From Streptomyces sp. CHD11 (GTDB lineage: Bacteria > Actinomycetota > Actinomycetes > Streptomycetales > Streptomycetaceae), in contig NZ_JABTTS010000013.1 in assembly GCF_018638295.1 (NCBI RefSeq), forward strand, positions 62,001-126,000: 64,000 nucleotides of DNA, written 5' to 3'. The position numbers and the translations under genes are program-made. Of the stretch, positions 33,560 through 41,095 are shown piece after piece (the stretch's first letter is position 1; each line of letters begins with the position of its first letter). The notes under the pieces were generated by a model. It saw only the letters and a program-made list of their open reading frames with translations, was not told the origin of the DNA and searched no databases.

Positions 33560-35293
33560 TTACCGGGACTGGCGCGATGTCTCCTCTCCGGTGCGCCGCC
33601 TGGCGGGTGAGGCGGGCTTGGTGGTCCTATCGTGCGTCGCGGGCCGGTTCTCAGCGGTGCTGGTTTCGGGAAGGTGGGAGGCATCGGCGGGCAGGTCGGC
33701 TGTCCGCCGCATGCGCCACACCAGCACGTCGCTGACGGAGTCCGCGGTGCCGAGTTCGCGCCGTGCGACGACGTCGGACAGGAGGGCGGCTGGGTCGTAG
33801 CCGGCGGCTTCGGCTTCCTCGATGGTTGCGGCCAGGGCGTACCAGCCGGGTTCGGCGAGGATCTGCTCGGCCAGCTCTGGCAGCGCCTCGCGCAGCAGCA
33901 CCGTCTGCCGCTGGAGCATCGGCCGGCTCAGACGCCGGCCGCGCTGGTGGAGCACACCGAGCGGCTGGGCCGAGGCGGCCCGGTAGGCGGTGCGCAGGTG
34001 CTCGGCGGCCCGGGCGGCGGCCTCGGCCTGCTGGGCGTGCCCCTTCCTGGCGTGCCAGTGCGCGGTGGCGGTGATCAGGAAGAACAGCATGTCGATCGCC
34101 ATCGCCGTGGTGGCCCCGTCCTCACCGCGGCCGAGGGCCGGGCCGCCCTGGACGAGGTCGCGGGCGGCTTGCCGCAGGGCTCGATCGTGCCCGCGTACGG
34201 CGCGGACGTGGGAGCGGGAGGCCCGTTCGAAAGCTGTTGCTGCGTCGTACAGTTCGCGGCGGGTGTGGGCAGCGGACGTCTTCGCGAGGGCGTCCAGAAC
34301 CTCGCCGGTCGCTGCGATGTGGGCGGCGGCGACCAAGTCCTCGCCGCGCTCGACGACGAGCACGGCCTGCCACACGGCCGATGCCGTGCCGCGGCGCGCG
34401 GAGGCCGGACTGCCCGACCCCGTACGGATCGCATCCTCCCGCCGGACATCCGGGGCGTCACTGGACCAGCGCTCGCGGATGCGGGGCAGCGACAGGTCGG
34501 GGGCCAGGCGCGCGCCGGGGTAGAACACCGGCTCGCCGTCCTTGTTCAAGTCGTCGGGCAGGGCGACCTTGTATCCGAGCAGGTCGCCGGAGGGTGCGAC
34601 GCGCTTGCGGATCAGGAGGCCGGCGCCAGCAAGCCGGTCGAAGAACTCCTCGTCGCTCCTCGCACCGGCCACCGCGCGCCGTACAGTTTCGCGCAGTTCC
34701 TCGCGGGCGGTGCGCTCGCGGCCCTGCCGTTCGGCTTTGTGGCGTTCGGCGCTGGTCGGCCGCTTCGCCGCGGTGCCGTCTCCCTTGTTGAGGCGTCGCA
34801 GGCCCAGCTCCGCTTCGAGCATCCGGGCCTGGGCCTGCACACGGTTGGCGTCGTTGTCGAGGTCAGGTTTGTACCCGTCTTCGCGGACGAGGGTGGCGAC
34901 GATGTGGATGTGGTCGTCGGCGTGACGCACGGCGGCCCACCGGCAGCCCGCTCCTTCCTCCGGGTTGTCGATCCCGGCCGCAGTGACCATACGGCGGGCC
35001 ACGTCACCCCATTCCTGATCCGAGAGGATTCGGTCCTCGCTGCCGTTACGCACGGACAGATGCCACACATGCTTCTTCGGGCGCTGCGAGGGGTCGATGT
35101 TCTCGACGGGCTGGTCCAGGAGCTGCTGGAGCTGCTTGAGGGTCGCGGTGGCGTCGCGGCCGGGGTCGGGAGCGTTGTGGTCCCAGGACGCGACGAGGTG
35201 GGGATCGGTGTGCTCCTCGAACTTGCCTGGTCCGTAGAGGTAGTAGAGGAGGCCGATGGTGCGCTGTCCGCGCTTCTGGATCCTGGGGATCAT
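33560..35293 (-). CDS. relaxase (MobA/VirD2-type mobilization nuclease)
   Basis: 577 residues. The N-terminal domain carries the relaxase three-His motif AVRHADDHIHIV (His124, His128, His130), preceded by IGLLYYLYGPGKF with candidate catalytic tyrosines. The C-terminal 350 residues are helical. It should nick oriT, attach covalently to the 5' end and pilot the strand to the type IV channel. The MobC-like gene lies just upstream in transcription order, as is usual. This and the VirB4-like operon make the element a self-transmissible candidate. Confidence 0.9.
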   Translation of the reverse strand: MIPRIQKRGQRTIGLLYYLYGPGKFEEHTDPHLVASWDHNAPDPGRDATATLKQLQQLLDQPVENIDPSQRPKKHVWHLSVRNGSEDRILSDQEWGDVARRMVTAAGIDNPEEGAGCRWAAVRHADDHIHIVATLVREDGYKPDLDNDANRVQAQARMLEAELGLRRLNKGDGTAAKRPTSAERHKAERQGRERTAREELRETVRRAVAGARSDEEFFDRLAGAGLLIRKRVAPSGDLLGYKVALPDDLNKDGEPVFYPGARLAPDLSLPRIRERWSSDAPDVRREDAIRTGSGSPASARRGTASAVWQAVLVVERGEDLVAAAHIAATGEVLDALAKTSAAHTRRELYDAATAFERASRSHVRAVRGHDRALRQAARDLVQGGPALGRGEDGATTAMAIDMLFFLITATAHWHARKGHAQQAEAAARAAEHLRTAYRAASAQPLGVLHQRGRRLSRPMLQRQTVLLREALPELAEQILAEPGWYALAATIEEAEAAGYDPAALLSDVVARRELGTADSVSDVLVWRMRRTADLPADASHLPETSTAENRPATHDRTTKPASPARRRTGEETSRQSR

Positions 35294-35308
35294 GGAGGTT
35301 GTGAGGTC

Positions 35309-35920
35309 CTAGTCCTGGTGGAGGAGCCGGTCGGTGGCGTGCTGGACACGCTGGACCGCGCGGCCGGTGGCCGAGATGACCACGTCGAGTTCACCCGGGT
35401 GTGCTCCGGCGTTGACCGCTCGGGCGATCTGGTTCAAGTTGTTGCCGACGTGACCGAGGTGGCGACGGGCGGCGAAGAACTCGGCGATCACCTCACGCTC
35501 GTCCGCAACGGCACTTGCGGTCCGTTCAAGGTCACGGGCGGCAGAGAGAGCAGCGCGGGCGAGGAAACCGGCGAGGGTGAGGCCGGCAGCGTTCGCGCCG
35601 GCGGTCACGAGGGCGAGTTCGTCATCACTGAAGCGGGTGTTGCGGACGTGCGGACGCTGGCGACGCTGGTACTTGCGGCGGCGCGTACGCGGCTGCTCGC
35701 GCGTGTCCTGTGTCCCTTCTGGCTGCGATCCGCCCTCGGTCGCAGCCTCCTCGTCTGGCGTCCCCCGGCGCCGGACGAGCCCTGGCCCCCCAGGGACGGG
35801 GGAGCCCTTGGATACTCCGCTCAAGGCGGAGTGTCCAAGGGGATAACTTGCTCGCCCTGAGACCGAGTTGGAGCCAGGATCAGGTTCCGGGGTGGTGCCG
35901 TTCTTGGGTGCGTTCGTCAT
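35309..35920 (-). CDS. MobC-like relaxosome accessory protein
   Basis: 203 residues from the ATG at 35920; a longer upstream frame is Arg/Pro-rich and rejected. The last 115 residues carry the ribbon-helix-helix/MobC layout: VRNTRFSDDELALVTAGANA (RxxRxxxxE-like), LTLAGFLARAALSAARD, then HLGHVGNNLNQIARAVNAG, the GNNLNQIA motif typical of MobC. It binds near oriT and helps the relaxase melt DNA. The relaxase gene follows 15 bp downstream. Overlaps the preceding gene by ATGA. Confidence 0.88.
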   Translation of the reverse strand: MTNAPKNGTTPEPDPGSNSVSGRASYPLGHSALSGVSKGSPVPGGPGLVRRRGTPDEEAATEGGSQPEGTQDTREQPRTRRRKYQRRQRPHVRNTRFSDDELALVTAGANAAGLTLAGFLARAALSAARDLERTASAVADEREVIAEFFAARRHLGHVGNNLNQIARAVNAGAHPGELDVVISATGRAVQRVQHATDRLLHQD

Positions 35921-36153
35921 CGGGATTTGGGCCTCGTAGAGCGGGTGCGTTGCTGGATGGTTGCGGCCAGCGCGAGGACATCGGCTGGGCTGGCAAGGAC
36001 ACGGACCGGTCCGTTGGGACGGTCCTGGACGAGCCACTGCCCGGTCGGCGTGAGGACGACGGCGTGTAGGAGTTGCCGGCGGACCAGGACGTCCGCCCAG
36101 GCATTGGCCTCGGCGGTGGTGGGCTCGGAAGAGCGAGGAGGATGCGGGGTCAC
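35917..36153 (-). CDS. small protein of the mobilization operon
   Basis: 78 residues, soluble, with strand-turn-strand patterns (HAVVLTPTGQWLVQDRPNG, VRVLASPADVLALAATI). The stop overlaps the MobC start (ATGA), so the two are coupled. It resembles small accessory proteins in mobilization operons of actinobacterial plasmids. The family is not recognised. Confidence 0.6.
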   Translation of the reverse strand: MTPHPPRSSEPTTAEANAWADVLVRRQLLHAVVLTPTGQWLVQDRPNGPVRVLASPADVLALAATIQQRTRSTRPKSR

Positions 36154-36173
36154 GGCGTACCTCTAAGTGGGGC

Positions 36174-36238
36174 GGTGGCCCGGCGTGGAACCGGGCCACC
36201 TTTACGGGTACAGGCTTTGAGCTGGGTTTTGCCAGCTC
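36174..36238. other. two stem-loops upstream of mobC, oriT candidate
   Basis: The first hairpin is GGTGGCCCGG / CCGGGCCACC with a 7-nt loop (36174-36200, perfect 10 bp). The second is GAGCTGG / CCAGCTC with a 6-nt loop (36219-36238) that overlaps the upstream stop codon. It is the only non-coding spacer in the mobilization operon. Inverted repeats beside the MobC gene are where oriT is often found. No nic consensus can be pointed out, so terminator or attenuator roles remain possible. Confidence 0.35.
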
Positions 36239-36428
36239 AGCCGCACTCGGGGCAGCGCCCGACGTGGCTGTTGAGCGCGCGGGCCATCCGCTGTTTCGCC
36301 GAGGCAGCTTGCTTCGCGCTGGACTTCGCCGCCGGCCTGCCCGCGTGCCGCTCGGAGTGAGCGAGCATGAATCCGATCTCTCGCTCGTACTCCGCACGGA
36401 CGATCTTGAACTGGTGGCAGGTCTTCAT
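36237..36428 (-). CDS. small Cys-containing protein of the mobilization operon
   Basis: 63 residues, basic, helical, ending in VGRCPECG, with another Cys at position 4. The terminal CPEC motif could bind metal if the protein dimerises. It overlaps the upstream membrane-protein gene (ATGA). Its own stop lies in a stem-loop. Function unknown. Confidence 0.6.
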   Translation of the reverse strand: MKTCHQFKIVRAEYEREIGFMLAHSERHAGRPAAKSSAKQAASAKQRMARALNSHVGRCPECG

Positions 36429-38020
36429 CGGGCGGTGCTCCTCGTCGTCGTGATGTCCCCGTTCCGCAGCTCCTGAAGGACGAGGCCGAGTCGGTCGTTA
36501 CCGACTCCCGTCAGGCCCTGGCGGCGGATGATTTCACGCAGCTGCACCCGAGTGATCGCGCCATTGCCGTCCCGTTCGAGCAGGGCGGGAATATGGGGGC
36601 GCACCTCACGGACAAGCTGGCGCTCGGACTCGCCCAGCTCGCGTGCCTGGCGCTCCGTCTGCGGAGAGCGGGACCGGGCAGGCTTGTCCTTGTTCCTCGT
36701 CCGGGACGTCCTGGTCGGCTTCCGGCGAAGCGGGACCTTGTGTCCTCGGTCCTGGGTGGTCTCGGTCCCGGACTGTGGGGCGGTCGGTCTCCGGTCCTCG
36801 GTGGCCTCGGTCCCCGACTTCGCGATGCCCGGTCCCCGATGAGAATCCGGGTCCTGATCTGCTACTTCTCGCGTGTTGCGGTCGGTCCTCGTGGCCGCTG
36901 CGTCCGACGCTGCGGCTTCCGGACCGGCGAGTTCGGTCCCCGGGACCGCACCGTCTTTAGAGGGCTTGGTCCCCGCGGCCGTTCCCGTTTCGTCGCCCTC
37001 GGTCCTCGCGCCGACCTCGGCTTCCGGGTCCGCCTCCTCGGGGACCGGTCCCCAAGGACACCTCGGTCCTCGGTCCCGGACCGGTTCGTCGGAACCGTCG
37101 GGACCGGGGACGGGGACCGGCACATTCGATGTCGGCTGTACGGGGACCGTGGCCGCCGATGCGCTGCTGTGCGCCGGGGACCAGGGAGAAGGGAGCGGGA
37201 CCGTGGCGAGCGCCAGCGCGTGTCGCCGAGCGGCGAGCTGGTCGAGCAGCTGTGCCCGCTGGAGGGGATCGGTTCCGACCGAGGCCCTGCCGACCGCCTT
37301 CGACAGGCGTCGCGTCAGCCGCCGGCCTCGACGGTTCCGCTGCTGCTCGGGTGTGCGCTCGGCGAGGCGGGCGGCGAGGGTGACCGCACGGGCGGTGGCC
37401 CGGTCCCGGGTGATCTGCGCGGCGTCCCGGTCTCGCGCGGCGATGCCCAGGCGGGACAGCAGGCGCTCGCGTGCCTCCCGGCCCAGGATGGCGATCAGTC
37501 CGTGCGAGGCTGCACCCGGGGTGCGCAGGCGCAGTTCGATGCCCATGGCCAGGTGCCACAGCATCGCCGCCATGACGGGTCCGACGAAGGCGCGGACCGT
37601 GCCGCCGATGGGGCCGCTCTCGGCGTAGGCGGGGATCACCTGCACTGTGGTGATCACCCAGACCAGCGTGCCCGGCAGACCGGGGGCGCCTTGGACGGCG
37701 AGGTTCTGCCGGGCCATCAGCGCTGTGGCGAAGAGGGCGAGTTCGGCGGCGGCGAACATGGCGGCTCTCTCGGCGGTGCCGGCCATGTCGAGGTAGTCGG
37801 CGGCGAAGCGCCATGAGGTGTCGGCGCTGTAGGCGGTGCATCCGAGGGCGGCGACGGCGGCGACCTTGACTGCCGGGCCACCGAGACGTTTCTGCGGGCG
37901 AGTCCTACGGCGCCGGATTGCCCGGGCGGTCAGCACGAGCGCGAGGGCGGCGGGCACGACGGCGGCGAGGAGGAGAGGGAGGTCCGAAGGAGCACCGAAG
38001 GCGAGGACAGGGTGGGTCAT
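36425..38020 (-). CDS. DUF2637/Spd-like membrane protein with disordered tail and wHTH end
   Basis: 531 residues from the ATG at 38020. The N-terminal 175 residues have five or six hydrophobic segments (PLLLAAVVPAALALVLTA, AAMFAAAELALFATALMA, TLVWVITTVQVIPAYAES, AAMLWHLAMGIEL) plus a charged helix, fitting DUF2637-type plasmid membrane proteins associated with plasmid spread. Residues about 260-455 are low-complexity and charged; the final 75 (LREIIRRQGLTGVGNDRLGL) look like a winged helix as in Rep/KfrA-type proteins. The disordered segment coincides with the GGWCC array. It is coupled by ATGA to the WhiB-like gene upstream and to the small gene downstream. Confidence 0.65.
   Translation of the reverse strand: MTHPVLAFGAPSDLPLLLAAVVPAALALVLTARAIRRRRTRPQKRLGGPAVKVAAVAALGCTAYSADTSWRFAADYLDMAGTAERAAMFAAAELALFATALMARQNLAVQGAPGLPGTLVWVITTVQVIPAYAESGPIGGTVRAFVGPVMAAMLWHLAMGIELRLRTPGAASHGLIAILGREARERLLSRLGIAARDRDAAQITRDRATARAVTLAARLAERTPEQQRNRRGRRLTRRLSKAVGRASVGTDPLQRAQLLDQLAARRHALALATVPLPSPWSPAHSSASAATVPVQPTSNVPVPVPGPDGSDEPVRDRGPRCPWGPVPEEADPEAEVGARTEGDETGTAAGTKPSKDGAVPGTELAGPEAAASDAAATRTDRNTREVADQDPDSHRGPGIAKSGTEATEDRRPTAPQSGTETTQDRGHKVPLRRKPTRTSRTRNKDKPARSRSPQTERQARELGESERQLVREVRPHIPALLERDGNGAITRVQLREIIRRQGLTGVGNDRLGLVLQELRNGDITTTRSTAR
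36670..37202. repeat. dense GGWCC array inside the DUF2637-type gene
   Basis: I count about 25 GGTCC/GGACC pentamers in 533 bp, often within the larger pattern CTCGGTCCYCGG or its complement. They occur in all three codon phases (roughly 13, 7 and 5), so amino-acid choice alone does not explain them. The encoded segment is disordered and tolerant. At this base composition two or three would be expected by chance. A protein-binding or cis-transfer site is possible. Confidence 0.6.
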
Positions 38021-38679
38021 GCTGCCTTTCCGAGAGGGGCGTGCGCCGGGGTCGACGCCGCCGGGCGGCCTGCCGGCTGCTGAGTGCCGGGAACTGCGGG
38101 CGCGGGGATGCCCTTGGCCTTGGAGGTCTTCCGCTTCTTCTTGGAGCGGGGCACGCCGTAATTGCGGTCGCGGTCGCAGACCTTGTTGGCCGCTTGCCGG
38201 AGCAGGTCGCGGGCGTGCTTGTGGCTGATCTGCAGGGCGGCAGCGAGCCGGTCGGGCTGCCAGCCCCGGACGTAGGCGTGGTCGATGACAACCTGCCGCT
38301 CGGCCTCCGTCAGGTGCACGTCGCGTCCCTGGAAGAACGCGGTCACACGCCGGTAGTCCAGGCGCCGGTGCAGGTTGTCGTGCAACGGGCGCCGCTCGGC
38401 TTCGGTGAGCCCGCCCCAGACGCCCTCCTTGAGGACGTTCTCCAGGGCGAAGTCCAGGCACGCGCGGCGTACGGGGCACCAGCCGCACAGCTCCTTCGCC
38501 TCCGCGATCTCCTCGTGATCCCGGGGCCCGGGGAAGAACACGGCGTCGGCGTCCTCGACGTCCATGCCGTGGCACGCTCCGCGGACGTGCCAGCTGGTGT
38601 TTCCGATGCCGCGCAGGCCGGTGGCCGGCGCGTCGTGGGTGGTGATGTGGCGCAAAGGGAGTCTCCGATGTGCTGCCAC
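38017..38679 (-). CDS. WhiB-like (Wbl) iron-sulfur regulator with C-terminal HTH
   Basis: 220 residues. The four cysteines of the Wbl cluster are present: Cys36 in RGACHGMD and Cys65, Cys68, Cys74 in ELCGWCPVRRACLDFAL, followed by the turn GVWGG. Beyond the Wbl domain it has about 100 extra residues with a helix-turn-helix-like segment (WQPDRLAAALQISHKHARDLLRQ split over about 142-164) and a basic tail. Wbl proteins act as 4Fe-4S transcriptional regulators, usually with a sigma factor. Plasmid-borne copies may control transfer. Coupled by ATGA to the membrane-protein gene. Confidence 0.88.
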   Translation of the reverse strand: MAAHRRLPLRHITTHDAPATGLRGIGNTSWHVRGACHGMDVEDADAVFFPGPRDHEEIAEAKELCGWCPVRRACLDFALENVLKEGVWGGLTEAERRPLHDNLHRRLDYRRVTAFFQGRDVHLTEAERQVVIDHAYVRGWQPDRLAAALQISHKHARDLLRQAANKVCDRDRNYGVPRSKKKRKTSKAKGIPAPAVPGTQQPAGRPAASTPAHAPLGKAA

Positions 38680-38815
38680 ACCGGCCGGCTAGCGCAGTGC
38701 TCGGCGGATGCGGCGTCGGGTGCCGGCTGCGGCGTGTGGGCGTGCGCCGCAGCCGGTGCGGGACGGTGAGGTTGCGGCGGTGCAGCGGACGGGATGCACG
38801 CGCCGGGTGCGCCGG

Positions 38816-39511
38816 TCAGGCCAGGGCGGGCTGCTGGGCCTGCTGGGCGGCGAGGTCGAGACGGCCGGGGTGCGGGGTGGTGCGCGGCGTGATGGCGCGT
38901 ACTCCGTCGTTGGGGCCGATCCGGCGGCGGCGACACGGCTCGCCGACCGGGGCCAGACACCACTCGCATCGCACGCTCAGGGCATCGGGCAGCCCCTGCG
39001 CGACGGCGGCTTCGCGTGCTGCCAGGGCGGGCCGGAACGGTGCGAGGGCGGCTCGGGCGGCGGGCGGTATGCAGGAGCCGATCTGGTCCAGCCGAGCCTG
39101 CAGCCTCGGGTTGATCCCCTCTTGGCTGCTGGTGATGGCCCGGGCCTGCGCGGGCTGCGCTATGCCGGCGGCGACAGCGCGGCGGGTGCTGACCAGCTCT
39201 GCGGTCCAGGCCGGCTGGTCGTCCGGGTCCGCGGACGGGGTGGGGTCGGAGTGGAGGGCCAGGCGGTTGCGCCGGTAGCTCTCCCAGGGGCGGACCACGT
39301 CCGCGGGCTGGATCTGGTATGGCGAGGCGCGGTAGTGCTGGCGGGCGGCGACGCGGGCGTCCCAGCCGTGCGAGGTGGCCATCGGCACGTCACCGAGCAG
39401 CTCGTGCCACTGGGCGAGCTGATCGCGGGCCTCACCCTCGTCGATGCGGATGCTGCGGGGGTCGAGTCGGCCGATGTAGGCCAGCAGGGCGGCGATTTCG
39501 CGGCGGTCCAC
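38816..39511 (-). CDS. zinc-finger-containing protein downstream of rep
   Basis: 231 residues from the GTG at 39511, two bases after the rep stop; a longer N-terminal extension in the same frame overlaps rep and is Arg/Pro-rich, so it is rejected. The N-terminus is VDRREIAALLAYIGRLDPRS. The C-terminus has CEWCLAPVGEPCRRRRIGP followed by HPGRLDLA, the C-x2-C...C...HP.R pattern of small zinc-finger domains frequent in phage and plasmid proteins of actinomycetes. Likely cotranscribed with rep. Exact role unknown. Confidence 0.68.
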   Translation of the reverse strand: MDRREIAALLAYIGRLDPRSIRIDEGEARDQLAQWHELLGDVPMATSHGWDARVAARQHYRASPYQIQPADVVRPWESYRRNRLALHSDPTPSADPDDQPAWTAELVSTRRAVAAGIAQPAQARAITSSQEGINPRLQARLDQIGSCIPPAARAALAPFRPALAAREAAVAQGLPDALSVRCEWCLAPVGEPCRRRRIGPNDGVRAITPRTTPHPGRLDLAAQQAQQPALA

Positions 39512-39513
39512 GG

Positions 39514-40410
39514 TCAGCCCTCCGTTCCGGTCGGCTCGTCCAGGGCGGCGAGAAGGGCAGCGGTGTGCTTCTCGGCCCGCGTCATGCCACCGTGCGCGGC
39601 GGTGTTCTGGCCGGGCACGGCGTAGAGGTTCGGGCGGCTGGGGGCGTGCTCCCGGGTGATCCAGGAGCGCCAGTCGGCAGCCCAGGCTTCCGCTGCCCTC
39701 GGGGCGTGGGCCGCCCGGTGGGCACGCCACTTCGCGTCGGCGGCCTGCAGGCCCTGCTCGCCGAGGCGGTCGAGGTGTCCCTGCTGGCGGGCCCAGGTGT
39801 GGGTGGCGGGGTCTACCTGCCACTCGGCAGCCGAGGTGATGGCAGCACCACCACTGCTGTACCTCCGGTTCAAATCAGGTTCACTACGGTTCTGTGTGCC
39901 GGTGGCCGGTACATCGCTGTGCCGGTGGCCGGTACGCTGCCGTGCCGGTTTCCGCCTGGACCTGCCGGTTTCCGGTACTGCCGGTTTCCGGACCCTCGCG
40001 GGGGATTCCGGCACCTCACGGGGGCGGATTCCGTACCGCCGCAGGGCCGACGGCCGGAGCTTCGCAGGGGAGGCTGGCTCGTCCGACACCGCCGTGTCGC
40101 CTGCTTCCTCCCGCTGCTCGCGCTGTGCCTGTGCGACCGCTTCGGCGGCGAGAGGCAGGCGGTAGACCGTACTGCGCTGCGGGCCCACCAAGTCGTCGAG
40201 CTGCTCCAGCTCGCCGGCCAGGAGCAGGCGCTCGACGGCTTCGCGCACCGTGGAGACGGAGGCGCGCGTGCGCTTGGCCAGACTGGACAGCGAGGCCCAG
40301 GAGATGCACTGATCGTCGGCCACCCGGTCGGCGATCGAAAGCAGGACCAGACGCGCGGCCCCTCGGCTGGAGCTGTGCTCCCACACCCACTCGCGGGCTT
40401 CGCTGCTCAT
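39514..40410 (-). CDS. Rep-like winged-helix protein (putative replication initiator)
   Basis: 298 residues. The N-terminal 90 (AARLVLLSIADRVADDQ, SWASLSSLAKRTRASVSTVR, AVERLLLAGELEQLDD) form a winged-helix domain of the helix-turn-helix type found in plasmid Rep proteins. The central part is basic and is encoded by the iteron region. The C-terminus (TRAEKHTAALLAALDE) is helical. Several Streptomyces plasmid replicons have iterons inside the rep coding sequence, which fits. An alternative is a transcriptional regulator; the iterons favour Rep. Confidence 0.65.
   Translation of the reverse strand: MSSEAREWVWEHSSSRGAARLVLLSIADRVADDQCISWASLSSLAKRTRASVSTVREAVERLLLAGELEQLDDLVGPQRSTVYRLPLAAEAVAQAQREQREEAGDTAVSDEPASPAKLRPSALRRYGIRPREVPESPARVRKPAVPETGRSRRKPARQRTGHRHSDVPATGTQNRSEPDLNRRYSSGGAAITSAAEWQVDPATHTWARQQGHLDRLGEQGLQAADAKWRAHRAAHAPRAAEAWAADWRSWITREHAPSRPNLYAVPGQNTAAHGGMTRAEKHTAALLAALDEPTGTEG
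39896..40019. repeat. iteron-like direct repeats inside the Rep-like gene
   Basis: Five copies of a 15-17-bp unit: 39896 GTGCCGGTGGCCGGTAC, 39919 (identical), 39942 GTGCCGGTTTCCGCC, 39962 CTGCCGGTTTCCGGTAC and 39978 CTGCCGGTTTCCGGACC. An inverted half, TTCCGGCACCTCAC, lies at 40006-40019. Spacings are 23, 23, 20 and 16 bp, about one and a half to two helical turns. This is a good candidate for the replication origin or for Rep autoregulation. Confidence 0.65.
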
Positions 40411-40551
40411 CGGCCGCTCCCGGGGAGCGGCCGGGAGCGGCGGTTCGCTGGGGCCAGGATGGTGCGGTCCGGCTCGGGGCGCTGAGGCGCCGAGGCGGAG
40501 CTAGCTGCCGCGCAGGCCGGACGGGAGGGCCTTTTGCGCAGGGAGGAGCAC

Positions 40552-40584
40552 ATGCAAGAATCTCCATTGGTGTTGCCATGCTGA
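40552..40584 (+). CDS. 10-codon leader peptide
   Basis: ATG at 40552 with a near-perfect Shine-Dalgarno (GGGAGGAG, 4 nt spacing) encodes MQESPLVLPC and stops at 40584. Its stop lies inside the ATGCTGA sequence, which starts the next small frame in a different phase, so the two are arranged for coupling. It is divergent from the Rep-like gene. Confidence 0.4.
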   Translation: MQESPLVLPC

Positions 40585-40655
40585 GACGCCCCGTGGAAGG
40601 GATCAGCGTGGTGATGGTGGCGATCTCCGCCCTTGCCGGGGCGGTACAGCCGTGA
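40578..40655 (+). CDS. 25-residue hydrophobic peptide
   Basis: ATGCTG start overlapping the 10-codon leader stop. MLRRPVEGISVVMVAISALA plus five residues: a basic start and one hydrophobic segment, the format of small membrane peptides, including type I toxins. A terminator-like hairpin follows within 8 bp. There is no independent evidence for expression. Confidence 0.38.
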   Translation: MLRRPVEGISVVMVAISALAGAVQP

Positions 40656-40662
40656 AGCGTCC

Positions 40663-40692
40663 GGCGTCCGGGAGTTGCAGCTCTCGGACGCC
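40663..40692 (+). terminator. hairpin after the small peptide ORFs
   Basis: GGCGTCCGGGAG pairs with CTCTCGGACGCC (12 bp with one G-T wobble) around TTGCAG. It terminates the small plus-strand unit and, on the minus strand, would fold in the upstream region of the Rep-like gene. Confidence 0.5.
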
Positions 40693-41092
40693 GTCGCTGT
40701 GTCCAGGGACCTATGAGGCCCGGAGGTTGTGCACGTCATTGCTCCTGTGCTCGTCCATGCGGGCGGCTTGCCCGGCGGGGGACGACGAACATACGCACGG
40801 CTCCGCGTCAAGGTCCAGAGTTGGTTCTTAAACCCTGTAGAAGTCGCGTGAGCTGCTGCGACGGGGGTGAAGCGATCATGGGCGGGTCCTAGCGCGTACG
40901 TATGTCATGAAGGCCGGGCAAGGAGCGCTTACCGCACCCTGCCGACGTCGCAACACTTCAGTGAAGCCGTGGTCGAGAACCTACGCCAAAGTGATCCCTG
41001 CCTGTCAATACTGAAGTGAAGATCCTTGGGTTTTGGCCCTAGGAACTACACTGGAGTACAGTCCAGAGTTCACGTCTAGATGGGAGGAGTCG
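40693..41092. promoter_or_regulatory. non-coding spacer upstream of the XRE regulator
   Basis: 400 bp without a convincing gene. It holds two related motifs, ACTTCAGTGAAG (40955-40966) and ACTGAAGTGAAG (about 41009-41020), both built on a CTTCA/TGAAG half-site. CTGGA...TCCAG lies near 41051-41066 next to the XRE ribosome-binding site. These are candidate operators for the XRE protein. The stretch is less G+C-rich than its surroundings, as expected of a promoter region. Confidence 0.4.
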
Positions 41093-41095
41093 GTG

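Noticed and set aside
33632..35860. 742-codon plus-strand frame
   Set aside because: Antisense shadow of the relaxase and MobC genes, caused by G/C-biased third positions.
36425..38575. 716-codon version of the DUF2637-type gene
   Set aside because: The first 185 codons overlap the WhiB-like gene in another phase and are Arg/Pro-rich; the ATG at 38020 overlaps the WhiB stop.
39896..40019. iteron block as a CRISPR-like array
   Set aside because: Repeats are only 15-17 bp with 0-8 bp between them, within a coding sequence, and no cas genes are present.
40407..40811. 134-codon minus-strand frame upstream of rep
   Set aside because: Ser/Arg/Pro-rich, overlaps the terminator and rep start, with no Shine-Dalgarno.
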